Positions 53,446 to 64,000 of a stretch of DNA of 64,000 nt are shown piece by piece. Within the stretch, counting starts at the first letter, position 1, and every line of letters begins with the position of its first letter. The notes beneath the pieces are model-generated. The model worked only from the letters and a program-made list of their open reading frames with translations, ran no database searches and was not told the origin of the DNA. This DNA is from Conchocele bisecta (taxonomy: Eukaryota > Mollusca > Bivalvia > Lucinida > Thyasiridae). The position numbers were made by a program, and so were the translations under genes. Location: the NCBI GenBank assembly GCA_029237695.1, contig CM055266.1, positions 10,867,805-10,931,804 on the forward strand, read 5' to 3'.

Positions 53446-54545
53446 AAAGAGAAGATACATTCAACATTTACTGTGTGTCATCATGGTTACCAGACTGAAT
53501 AGAAAAGCGGCCGAAAATGGTAATTTCTATATGTGTGCACATTCCGAACCATACACTTTCACGTGGGCCCATTTAATTTCGTTTAGTCGTGGCTCTAATT
53601 TCATTGACTATCGGGGAATACAGTTTGATAGGCGTGTCAGTCAGATACACATTCATGCGTGCTCATGTGTCAGTCACTCTCTGCTTGGAACAGGCCCGCC
53701 AACAGCTAGCTACACAATGAGGGACCGTAGCTAGTTATCTCCCTTTGAAAATATATTTATAGAATTCCGGTCCTGTGCTGTATTTCAGCATTTGTTTCTT
53801 ACTGACCAGCACACAAATGTGTTTTGCAATCAGAGTAGACCCAGATCAGACTGCACATAGATCAGATTTAAGGTAATTGGTCATAGATAGATACACTTGA
53901 CTTCAATGATAGTTGCTTCATAAGTTGCTTCGTCAAGATGGTTGTCCCAAAACGCACACATTCATCGAATAGATACTACCTATATACGGTTGTTGTTTTA
54001 GAGAATTGTCGTTTTTAATTGGGATTTTCGTGATAGTCAGACTAATTTCACTCATTCATTGGCTGTAATTATAGGGTTAACTGTATTGTAATATAGTGTA
54101 ACTGTATTGTAATATAGCGTTAACTGTATTGTAATTTTCAGACCCTGGTCATTATATCATCTGGCTCTGCACTGGTCTCCAAAGCAATGGAAAATATTTT
54201 GTCAGATCAATGACCACGTATTGCGTGGTCATAATGAAAGAAAACGTAGGCATAATGGCAGAAATCGGAAGGTCGTCTCACCGTTTAATCTTGTTAATGG
54301 AATCTCTGCGACGTTCGTTTAATTTCGGTCTAGCGAAACGTTACGTAATGTGTTTACCCGTACCGACAAAATAGGATATCGGTCACGGTGCGAGAAAAGC
54401 CCCATTTCTCCAGTCACAGCCACATGTGTATTTTACCGAACGTAAACAATACATATTGATTTTAACGACATATTATAGTGACAATTACCATTGACTTCAA
54501 AGAACGTCACATTAAATGTGCTTTGATATATGAATAACATATATA
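53446..54545. other. Mostly unique sequence with a small tandem repeat
   Basis: TAACTGTATTGTAATATAG is repeated three times at 54076-54140. A P9 end (CTCCAGTCACAGCCACAT) lies at 54408-54425. No exon supported. Confidence 0.45.
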
Positions 54546-54549
54546 CACT

Positions 54550-55015
54550 GTAGTGGATCTCAAACGAGTTTCCATGTGATATGAGGTTTATGAAACGAGT
54601 CACGCACAATTTATGCACTGATAACTCTGCCGAGGTGCATAAACTTGCTGAAAAGATTATGTTTATCACATGACTTTGCACTCCAAATAGCAGGAAACTA
54701 GGAGATGGCTGATACGTTTCAGTGAGAAGACACCATTGACTATTTTCGCATCGAGTTGAAAATCTCCACCGAGAAAAATAGTTTTAATACTAGCAATAAA
54801 TATAGTATATATGTATATGCTATAGGTTCCCATTGTTTGCAATCACATCATATTACCAAACGGGCTTGCATTTTAACATTTTAGTGACTTAACTGATTCA
54901 CCAACGCTACTACTGACGTTTAAAATATGATGACGTCAACGTCAAAACCTTGTTGCTTTCTCGTTTTCATTTGAAACTTGACATTTATGAAATGGGTTAC
55001 AGCACGTCATAACAT
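54550..55015 (+). mobile_element. P14 repeat copy
   Basis: ATCTCAAACGAGTTTCCATG, AACGAGTCACGCACAATTTA, GTTGAAAATCTCCACCGAG and ATTACCAAACGGG match the other two P14 copies. Confidence 0.62.
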
Positions 55016-55129
55016 GATGCTATGTGATAATCATCAATACTATTTCAATAGTCATTTTATTAAACGATCGACCACGCAATTGTTTTATCAAAATAGTTAG
55101 AAACTGCATATTTGTTTTCTCTCTGTACA

Positions 55130-55376
55130 TAAATATGTCTTGGAATTTCATTAGAATTGAGTCCTCAGGACTTAATTCTAATGAAATTCCAAGACATATT
55201 CCTCAGGACTCAATATTCCTCAGGACTCAATTCTAATGAAATTCCAAGACATATTCCTCAGGACTCAATCCTAATGAAATTCCAAGACATATTCCTTAGG
55301 ACTCAATTCTAATGAAATTCCAAGACATAGTCCTCAGGACTCAATTCTATTGAAATTCCAAGACATATTCATATAC
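55130..55376 (+). repeat. Minisatellite grown from a hairpin
   Basis: A perfect hairpin (ATGTCTTGGAATTTCATTAG and inverse, about 55133-55192) is followed by four or five direct copies of its right arm, each about 45 bases: TCCTCAGGACTCAATTCTAA plus TGAAATTCCAAGACATAT. Related to the hairpin at 44183-44250. Confidence 0.85.
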
Positions 55377-55965
55377 AACAATTCATCATGGCATAACACC
55401 GTGCATTAATCTGTTCGTGTTCGTACATACTAGGCTGCGCATTGAGTTGTTGCCTGAGACATATTAGCCTCGTGACCTATGAACTCAGAAAACAATCATA
55501 GTAAATCATCACCCATGTAACATCCCATAGTGCCAATACTTTTACGAAGCAATTATATTTGAAACAAATGATAACAATCTATATTCTAAATCCTTAATTA
55601 CATTTAAACACATGTAGGTATTGTATCGGGAGCTTTTGTCACGGTCGAATGGTCCGGCTTTATATATTATTCATTGGTTTGTGTTCATCAATGTTGCATG
55701 CCTACATACCCTTGAACACGAATGCACCAGGGAGTATACGGAATCTGTTCATAGGAAAACGTATCTTATCAATTAAGGAGCTTTGTATTAGCTGAATACG
55801 TACTTACTGGAGACATACTATCGTATGTTCTGTAGCAGATTTCACCAAAATTGATAAGCTTATTTTGCTTAGTATCCTTAAAGGGAGTAATAATTTATTT
55901 TCCCCGAAATGCTTTATTTCATATAGAACTAACGACATTTGATGATTGAAAGTATTCAAACTTAT
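55377..55965. other. No recognised feature
   Basis: AT-rich sequence without exon or repeat signals. Confidence 0.4.
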
Positions 55966-56030
55966 TATACTGAATTTATTACATTATCACAGCCAAAAGG
56001 CTGTGATAATGTAATAAATTCAGTATAATA
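55966..56030. repeat. Perfect palindrome
   Basis: TTATTACATTATCACAGCC / GGCTGTGATAATGTAATAA with a short AAAA loop. Confidence 0.82.
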
Positions 56031-56189
56031 AAAAATAATAAATTTATCCTTAAATTTGGAAATTTCTCCCTCAAAGCGTACTTAACAAGATGTTACCGAT
56101 TGACACCAGTGCAACGACGCAATGTAAACATGTCCGCACTCTTTTCAACGAAAACTATTTTGTATATGACCATCGGCTAGCATGATACG

Positions 56190-56300
56190 TTACCTGATAC
56201 ATAGAGAATTCCTACCGTTTCCGAGCCGTGCCTGATAAACTTAATATCAAAAGACTGTAGCCTCGTATTCTATTTATCAGGTAACGTTTTATGCTCGAAA
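56190..56300. repeat. P11-type remnant
   Basis: TACCGTTTCCGAGCCGTGCC, TGATAAACTTAATATC and TTTATCAGGTAACGTTTTAT, as at 8513-8645. Confidence 0.5.
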
Positions 56301-56325
56301 ATGACCACAGATGACGTCGTTACAT

Positions 56326-56420
56326 ATTTATCCCGTCAACGCAGTGCCTATGTGCCGTGAAAAACGGTGCCGTGAAACATATTTGATATTCTGTCAATAC
56401 GACCTAATCACAATTCATGC
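56326..56420 (-). mobile_element. P3 module B fragment without module A
   Basis: ATTTATCCCGTCAACGCAGT ... GTCAATACGACCTAATCAC. Truncated. Confidence 0.7.
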
Positions 56421-57251
56421 GCGTCATTCGTGTTGGTGACTACTTTTGCCAGTATACTTTTTGAGTTGATTGAATAGCCTAATGGAAATGGAACTGTTTA
56501 CAGTGTGAGGGTTAATTTGGTAAATAAAAACGATATCGCCGGAAAATAAAATTAAGTTCATGCCATTTTCTGGATGCCAAATCAATTTCCATTACGATCC
56601 TCAATTTCCAATTACGATTGCTCTCTACCCATTCCGTGTGCCATTCAGACATGACTGACGTCATAATTATAAGTACGTCAATAAGTCTACTACGTCATCT
56701 AAAATAAAAATGACTGCTTCAAGTGATTCCAGTCAGATAAGGAAATAAATTAAACAAAATGGTGTTTGTGTTGTTGATTTTTATTCTGGACAGATCGCAA
56801 GAGTTGCAGAAACTGCCCCAAATGTAAATGGATGGGTCTTGTGAATTTTGAGAGTGTATTTCGTTGAAAAGAAGCTGTAATTTCACATTGTCGGTGACAA
56901 AATATAAAGTATCAACAGAACATTCATTTGTTGAACCTGCCTGAAGTACACGTTTTAATGATTAATTCGGGATGCATGGTCGCCATTCTAAATAGGATTA
57001 AATCGTAAAGCCGCCATCTTGTTTTTTTGTAATTTCCGTGATTTATGGACAATGAAAAGAACAGAAACAAAATCGTAACATTTTAAGATTATTCTGGAAA
57101 TACTTCGGTGAGTAAAATTCATGAAGTCTAAAACAATTAGTGATCAAGTTACTGTCATGACCAAGGAATTTTACAACCAAACTTTATCGAACTATGTTCT
57201 GAGCGCCAATGTATGATGTATGCCAGTGTATGATGTAATTCGGTTCTGACT
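56421..57251. other. No recognised feature
   Basis: No exon or repeat family recognised. Confidence 0.4.
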
Positions 57252-57558
57252 TTTATCCCGTCAACACAGTGCGTATGTGCCGTGAAACACGGTTCCGTGA
57301 AACATTTTTGATATCCTGTCAATACGACATAATCACTGTGTATGAATATGTGCCGTGGCTGGGGTTATTATTATTGCATTTTAAAGCTATTTGTAGGTGT
57401 TGACGGGATAAATATAATAGTAGGTTAGTGCCGTGAATGGTAAAACATATCTGGTGCGGCACGGAAACGGAATGTGCTCGGCAGAGCCTCGCCCATCCCG
57501 TTTCCTATGCCTTGCCAGATATTGTTTCCCATTCACGGCACTAACCTACTATTCTCTA
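57252..57558 (-). mobile_element. P3 composite MITE
   Basis: Module B then module A, ending CCTACTATTCTCTAT. Confidence 0.82.
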
Positions 57559-57579
57559 TGTACATAATTCGGACTTGTT

Positions 57580-57835
57580 GACGTAGCGTCATTACACAGA
57601 CGTCATTCGGTAACGACACGTGACGTCATCCGACCAATGGAACGTCAGTTTTCACTTCTTTGTAACCCGAATGTTTGTATCAGGTCAGTTTGTATTCGGC
57701 CAATACAAAGTTCGTTACCTGATAAATAGATACCCAGGCTAGTGTGTGTTGATATCAAGCTCATCAGGTTCGATCGGGAAACTGTAGGATTAATAGGCGA
57801 GGCTCCTACGCGTTTCATAGCCTGGCAATACTATG
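57580..57835. repeat. P11-type region with GACGTCA palindromes
   Basis: CAGACGTCATTCGGTAACGA and ACGTGACGTCATCCGACCAA resemble the inverse of 12895-12990. They are followed by a P11-like TCATCAGGTTCGATCGGGAA. Confidence 0.5.
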
Positions 57836-57925
57836 ACAGTATTTGTATGCCTAGGGCGAGGATTGAACTTGCAACCTCTGGTATTGAAGCCAAGTATACT
57901 AACCGCTAGGTCACACTCCAAACCT
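57825..57925 (-). mobile_element. tRNA-derived SINE, head only
   Basis: On the minus strand GTGTGACCTAGCGGTTAG (box A) and GCAAGTTCAATCCTCGCC (box B), then TAGGCATACAAATACTGTCA. Same family as 1650-1830. Not a tRNA gene, because the body continues and the acceptor stem does not pair. Confidence 0.7.
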
Positions 57926-58050
57926 GTAACAGAATAAAATATACATTGGTATACTGTCACAGAGACATACAAATGTATATAGCGGTCTAGGCTGATAATA
58001 AACATAATTCAGCAATAGTATATATTTAATGAGAATGAGAGACAGTAGTT

Positions 58051-58134
58051 GCGAACAGGAACTCTTGCAATTTACTCCCGTACCGTACGCTACGGACGGT
58101 ACGGGAATATATTGCAAGAGTTACCGTTCGCAAA
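58051..58134. repeat. P13 hairpin
   Basis: GTTGCGAACAGGAACTCTTG ... CAAGAGTTACCGTTCGCAA with a CCCGTACCGTACG centre. Confidence 0.8.
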
Positions 58135-59098
58135 TAAGGGTGATAGGTGCTGTATGAATAGCTTACAAAGTAAAACAGGGGCCTGGGGTTAAATAACCAA
58201 TTTCGGTTGAAGGGAAATCTTTTGTTACTGGTCAAGGATAATCCGTGGTCAGTGAGCTATTTCAGTACTTTTTGGAAGTTCATGAGTGAGTTTAAATCTT
58301 GTAGGACAGTGTGTGTCGGATGTATGTGAGAGCTGGTTGTGGTGGTTAGGCATATCTGGCGGCTTGGTCAGAGAGAGCGAGAGAGAGAGGGAGAAATACA
58401 TACAATTTTATAGGATTATTTCATGTTGGTGGAAGATGATCAGGTATGTTTAATTAGCTAGTAAATAGGTACTCTGCATTGTATACGAGTGGAATATTGT
58501 GCGTCGCAAGGAGTTTAGTAGAGTGGCAGATGGGATATCGGGCTCGTTGGTTTGCCATTTTTGGGCTCAAATGCCCGGGTTTGGAAGGTCCTCGAGCCAA
58601 TTCCTACCCATAAATATAAGATAATGAAAAAAAGTAAGCCGTAGTGTCTGGTCGAGTTCAATAACACATGTTCTATCAGTCAATTGTGAGTATGTTATTG
58701 CATCAGTATGTTGATGAAATGGATTTATAACCAGAAATATCTGGCTTTACAAAATAGGTGTCTGTTGACTAGAATTTGTCACATTTTGATGTATAATGTT
58801 GGTATGGTAATTCAGTTGGTATTGTATTACAGGATTACAGTTGTTGGTCAGTTTTTCGTATGTAGATGGAGACTGGATATGGTTTGGTATTGCTGACCCA
58901 TTGCGTTCGTTATTGGAATGTTTCGGTTTGTAATCTGTATTTATTATCTACAGGCGGTGTGATTATGTTTTGAGGTTTTCGGTTGGCGATTTTGTACACT
59001 TTTGGGGAATCAAACACTCTAAACGTTTGGTGGAGAGAGAATTATAGTCAGAGTTGCATGTGAATTTAGTTATGGAACATATTGTTCCCGTATGTGTC
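58135..59098. other. No recognised feature
   Basis: GT-rich single-copy-looking sequence with a short GA run at 58375-58391. Confidence 0.4.
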
Positions 59099-59212
59099 CA
59101 GGGCCCAGTTGCTCAAAGCCTCTGTTAGCTTAACAGACTGTTAAATCCTTAACAATGTTAAGGATTTAACAGTCTGTTAAGATAACAGAGGTTTTGAGCA
59201 ACCAGGTCCAGA
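59099..59212. repeat. Long palindrome
   Basis: CCAGGGCCCAGTTGCTCAAA and TTTTGAGCAACCAGGTCCAG outside; CTTAACAGACTGTTAAATCC and inverse inside. Confidence 0.82.
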
Positions 59213-60500
59213 TTGCCATAGAGTAAGTTTAGAGGCAGGGAGTTGGTGTCCAAGATGCAGCTTCCATGAAGTTGCTGTACCAATTACAGAACTTGCCATT
59301 ATTATTTGCATGTACACTGTGACATAATCATGTAGTGACCACATTCATCGAATAAATGTAAAGGGTACACTTTGGGAAAGTTGTAACATAGGATGACTGA
59401 TTTGCTATTTGTTGACAATGTCTCTAGCAGATGGCTGTTGGGCATGGTCGGTTTGTCGGTGGATATCAAATGCACATTCGAGACTAAACATTTTGACAGT
59501 GAGTGGTGTGTAGCGGCAGGACCTGGCAGTTATTCAACCAGAGGCCGATAGTAGGGAAATTTGCTGAAAATCAGTATCTAAGCTGGGACCAAGTCCCTAG
59601 ATGTGATTAATTCCATAAGAAAGGAAACATAAGATCCAGGAGCATAAAGGTATACGTGTATCCAAATGCAGACAGGGAAAATGTGCATAGCGAACACGAT
59701 ATGTGCTCAAGGTTGAATGACAAAGGATGCATGTGCCTATCAAATACGTGTGTTTGGTTGTCTGCGAGGGGATCATGTTAAGGTAGTATATGCAAGGAGG
59801 ATAACATTTTTCCACAGGTCTCATCAGAGGGGCAAACTCAACCGACGTTGCACGCAGGGTGATGCTGTGAAATGGGATTCATTCGCAATGCATGGTGTGA
59901 CAATATAATGAAAAGTAAGGATTCTTCAGCAAATTCGGAACTCGGTAGTGTCCAGGAAGGTTACTGAAATAAGTTTTTAGATATGTGCAGATCTCTAGTG
60001 ATCAGAAAATTATTAATGTGTAAACCGATAGGCAGTTTGGAAGGTAACTGGTATGTTTTCAAAAACGTTGAGCCTTGTTGATTGACTGATAGACATTCAA
60101 GGAAGACCACTGGAGGACCAATAATTTAGGAGGTGCACATTGAGATGATTAACATTATAGTTTATAATAATGTGAAAATATGTAGTGCAACGAATTCAAG
60201 AAACTGTGCTTCAACTAAATTGTGTTGTTAAAACATTCAGAGTATAACACTGATTTTAAAGATGATGATTATTGCACAAGACAATTGAATATGATTCATG
60301 TAAACCCGTGGGAGTCCACCCCTCAAAAGAAAACTGGGTGGAGTGTAATGTTCAGAGGTTAATGCTACTGACGAGTTGTCTGCTCCGCGTAGGCATACAC
60401 ATCTGCACTACTTTGCCGAGGTGTACCGAATGCCGATAGCACGGGTAGTTGGGTGTCTCTTGAACATCATTTCTCATGTTGACTGTACGGAGTCAGGGAT
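59213..60500. other. No recognised feature
   Basis: About 1.3 kb without repeat matches or supported exons. The longest repeat-poor stretch in the window. Confidence 0.45.
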
Positions 60501-60757
60501 TCCTTCTTCTTCTTCTTCTTTTATAATAATTGCAAACAGTCGTTTACCGACTATTATGGCAATGCGTGGGGGTTAGTACAGTGAATGCCATGCCACCAAA
60601 GCTACTCAGTCCACCTTGGTGGACATGGCAAGAGATAAGATTGTGCAGTCCTAAAAATGATATGCAAGAACTAATTAAAAGCCTATAATGCACCTGTACA
60701 ATATGTATATTGAGAAGTGTGATATTAATGGTTAAAAGATAAAAGCAGAGTGTCAAC

Positions 60758-62462
60758 TTATGGGAGTGACAGTGCAGCCAGCGCTGACTTAAATCCTAAG
60801 ATCGTGTCAGCACTGACTACATTGGCAGGGAGTGTATTCCACACAATGACGGTTCGTGGGAAAAATGAGTATTTATGGTAGTCGACTGAAATTGTAGGAA
60901 TTTGATAGGCAAATTGGTGATAGTGTCTGGATTGTCTGGTGTGTGGAGTTAAGTACAAATTTGGGGATATATCGACGTGATTGTGAACAATTTTGTAAAA
61001 AAGTGAGAGGCGGCTATTTTGCCGTCTAGACTGTAATGACTTCCACTGTAAGTCCGACATTATGTTAGTGACCGTGCCCGGGCTTTTGTCATAATTGTTA
61101 GTGACAAACCTCGCTGCCCGTCGCTGTACTTTCTCTAGCTTTTGGGTATCTTTCTGGGTATATGGATCCCAGGCCGATGAGCTGTATTCTAATGTCGGCC
61201 TGACAATGGAAGTATAGGCAGCTTGTTTAGTTTCTGGCTTGGCTGAGTGTAGGTTTCGTTTCAGAAAACCCAGAGATTGGCTGGCTTTACCTGTTATTTT
61301 GTTAATATGGGGAGACCAAGATAAATCTGATGTTAACTCCACACCCAAATAGGTAGCTTGCTTGACTGTTGATAGAGGTTGATTTTGGAGGTAGTATGTG
61401 GTCTTAGAGACATTTCTGGACCTTGAAACATGCATTATGTGGCATTTATCAATGTTGAAGGACATCCTCCATTTCCGCTCCCATAATGATAACTTGTCCA
61501 AATCTTCCTGAAGCTGTGCACTGTCCGACTGGGATTTAATTTGTCTGTAAACCACACAGTCATCAGCAAATAGTCTGACATTTGAGCTGATAGCTTCAGG
61601 TAGGTCATTTATGTAGAGCAGAAACAGAAGAGGCCCCAAAACTGATCCCTGAGGAACGCCCGACTGTACATCTGCTTTTGTGGAGATTGCACCATCTACT
61701 ACCACCTGTTGAGTCCGGTTACTAAGAAAAGCTTTTATCCACTGGTTCCCGTGCCCCCGTATTCCATAATATGATGCCTTGTGCAATAGTCTGTCATGAT
61801 CGACAACATCAAATGCCTTGCTGAAATCCATAATTGCTATGTCAACCTGGCCTTTCTGTATGTGCTGCACAAGATCATTAACAAACAATACAAGCTGGGT
61901 TTCGCATGAACGGCGGGCACGGAAACCGTGTTGGTTGTCTACAAGAATTTTATATTTATCCAAATGGTCCAGAATGTTGCTAACTACTATGTGTTCGAGT
62001 AGTTTGCATGCAATACATGTCAGAGAGACCGGCCTATAGTTACTTGCTTTGAATTTTTCACCCTTTTTGAAAATAGGAGTCACATATGCCTGATTCCATT
62101 CTGCTGGCACTACACCGCTATCCAATGATTTATTAAATAAAATCATAAAAATTGGCGCAATCTCTGAGGCGCATTCTTTGAGCAGTCTAGGTTTAATGGC
62201 ATCAGGGCCGGCCGCTTTATGGGGTTTAAGGTTCATGAGCAGTTTTTTGACGCCGTTCTCTGTGACATGTATCTTGGTCATATCCGGGTATGTGCTTGGG
62301 CCGAGGTCTGGTAGGGGCGAGTTATCTTTCCGAGTAAAAACCGATGAAAATTGTCTATTTAATATTTCAGACTTGTCGTTAGATTCAGACTTTAGAATGC
62401 CATCATCTCTAAGTGGTGCCACACCACACGAATCATTTTTTAAACTTTTAATAAAACCCCAA
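60758..62462 (-). pseudogene. LINE copy B: reverse transcriptase and C-terminal region
   Basis: One unbroken frame from FWGFIKSLKND through HKAAGPDAIKPRLLKE, AIMDFSKAFDVVDHD, GVPQGSVLGPLLF and LFADDC (Asp pair at 61564-61559) to WNTLPANVV and the stop at 60758. Unlike copy A, the RT and C-terminal region are joined without a frame shift, so the intact family reading can be judged here. The frame is disconnected from the endonuclease part only by the short insertion near 62463-62480. Confidence 0.88.
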
Positions 62463-64000
62463 AATTCCCAAAACCTTTGTTGGGCCATGTTTTTGTTCAG
62501 TTGTGTCACAAATAATATTATTCATGTAGTCCCAGTAAGCCTTTCTTGTCTTTTTTTGAATCATAGTCTTGATTTTCCGTAATTTTTCATGTTGGCTTAC
62601 ATTTTTACTTTTTTTTGCCTTACTGTAAAGTCTGTCTCTTTTTTTCATCAGTTTTTTTATATCGTAACTCAGCCAAGGAAGGTGTTGCTTGCCGGTGACA
62701 GTTTTGGTTGGGATATGTTTAGAAACATTTTCGTCCACCATAGTTTTGAACCCATCCCACAATTCCTGGACACTTAAAGTTTGAAGTTGAGTTTGGATGC
62801 TGATACCATATGCAGTAATACCTTCCTTGATTTTAGTCCAGTCTGCTTTGTCAAAAAGGAGTATTTTTCTTGTGGATTTTGGGTTGATTCTTGCATTTGA
62901 GGTAATGTCAATAAAGGGAATACAATGGTCGCTGAAGCCGGGTATCACTTTTACATTTTCAATTAAAGTTGAGTTTGTAGTAAACATTAGGTCTAAGCAA
63001 TTGCTAGAGGTGTCAGTAGTACGTGTAGGTTCGTGGATGAGTTGGGTCAGACCAAAACTATCAGCAAAGTCTAGCAGTTTACAACTTTCTTCGTTATGAG
63101 AGGCTCCAGGATTTACTGTTCGAGTTTGCCAATCAATATCTCCCAGATTGAAGTCGCCTCCAATCAGGGTGGTACTGTTTGGTACATCAATAAGTGACAT
63201 GGTTCTCTGTAGCTCATCAATGCATATAAAGTCACGATCAGGCCTGTATGTGCTACAAACAAGAAGGTATTTTTTGCCTTTCTGTTTAACTTCCACCCAG
63301 AGCAACTCAGAATCTGATTTAAGCTCAGCAGGCGAGTGACTGCTGAACTTCTTCGACACCAGGACAAAAACCCCACCACCAGTTTTACGTTTGCGGTCAT
63401 TTCTAAAGACATTATAATCAGATGGAAACACTTCAGCATTTTTTATTTTAGATTTGAGCCAGGACTCAGTCCCAAGAACTATGTCAGGTTTAACAGCCGA
63501 AATCATTGCTAGAAATCCAAGGTATTTCTTTTTCACTGATTGACAATTTACTGTAATGATCTTTAAATGTTGTAAGTTTTGTTTACGAGGGGCTTTTGTC
63601 CGGCGACTCCTGTGGCTAGGATTGGGTGACGTACTTGATAGATTTGTATTTCGAGCTGGGGTGCTCGCATGCAATGGACGGTGATCTGATGATGGAGACT
63701 GAGCTATTGAGTTATCCGAGGAGTCAAATGAAATGGATGCATTTGTGTCAACAATAGAGGAGTTTTCAAAAAGGGAAGAAGTGAAATTTGGCATTCCACA
63801 ATTTGTGCACTGCCAGAATTCATCAGGGTGCTCGGAGTGAAATTGGTAGTTGAGTGTGCTCATCCCCTGGCATTGTGCATGGAACCATGTGCTACACTCT
63901 TCACAAAAAATACCTCGGTCAGGGTGCCACTTTACTTCTTGGGTGCATATACCACACATATCTGTCCTATCTGGGCCTGGGTTTGATTCTGTATCATAGG
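62463..64000 (-). pseudogene. LINE copy B: 2A-like motif, PHD finger, endonuclease
   Basis: Open from the window edge. DTESNPGP at 63995-63972 is followed by an unbroken PHD finger (MCGIC, GIFCEEC, FHAQC, WQCTNC), a Ser-rich linker, then the endonuclease with ITVNCQSV, GTESWL, LIGGDFNLGDIDW and GFSDHCIPF, and the basic linker to the RT. The endonuclease is in one frame here, which shows that the two corresponding breaks in copy A are secondary. The frame ends just after KHGPTK because about 7 extra bases (CCCAAAA-like, 62463-62480) are present compared with copy A. Confidence 0.88.

Larger units (their letters stand above)
60502..64000 (-). mobile_element. Non-LTR retrotransposon copy B (same family as copy A), cut by window end
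   Basis: Near-identical to copy A over its whole length. Tail is a GAA repeat at 60502-60519. The 2A-like motif is present at 63995-63972, five bases from the window end, so the leader lies outside. The insertion site differs from copy A, so these are two separate insertions. Confidence 0.88.

Noticed and set aside
57840..57920. tRNA gene
   Set aside because: Box A and B are present, but a full cloverleaf with paired acceptor stem is not, and the sequence continues into a SINE body. The same applies to 1650 and 41620.

Overview
This window is animal nuclear DNA that is AT-rich, intron-rich and packed with repeats. There are no bacterial-style operons. The only host gene I can support is a spliced gene for a secreted chitin-binding (peritrophin-A / ChtBD2) protein on the minus strand. 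The repeats include tRNA-derived SINEs whose body resembles SINEs I associate with bivalves, a non-LTR retrotransposon with a PHD finger and a 2A-like motif, and many families of short palindromic MITEs. Together these suggest a marine or freshwater invertebrate, most likely a bivalve mollusc. The phylum is an inference; the coding and repeat structure is read directly from the sequence.

Layout. Positions 157-17352 (minus strand) hold the chitin-binding gene. Exon 1 (17097-17352) carries the signal peptide and first domain. A 15.5 kb intron full of MITEs follows, then exon 2 (1381-1617), a 943-base intron, and exon 3 (157-437). All splice boundaries are GT/AG and phase 1, and both junctions rebuild a cysteine codon. 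Positions 18520-22332 (minus) hold a nearly full-length CR1/jockey-group LINE (copy A): signal-like leader, 2A-like motif, PHD finger, endonuclease, reverse transcriptase and a GAA-repeat tail. It is broken by three +1 changes in homopolymer runs. Positions 60502-64000 (minus) hold copy B of the same LINE, nearly identical. It is broken by one 7-base insertion and cut by the window edge. A much older LINE remnant lies at about 23210-23845.

From 22.4 to 60.5 kb I see no convincing host exon. The DNA is a mosaic of about 14 small inverted-repeat families, labelled here P1-P14. Several can be tied to a transposition mechanism by their target-site duplications. P4 and P5 are flanked by TTAA (piggyBac-like). 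P7 is flanked by TA with long terminal repeats (Tc1/mariner-like). P12 is flanked by TA with Tigger/pogo-like ends. P2 has 5-base duplications and unassigned CAAGGTG ends. P6 is a set of foldback elements whose arms are arrays of 21-base units between GTACGGAGCCCCGCAGGGG ends. Many copies sit inside others, so relative ages can be read from the nesting.

The most interesting items are the 2A-like (DxExNPGP) motif behind a signal-like leader in a young LINE, the foldback elements with codon-length repeat units, the two-module P3 family with exchangeable hairpin loops, and a satellite carrying eight or more GGAAATTTCC palindromes.
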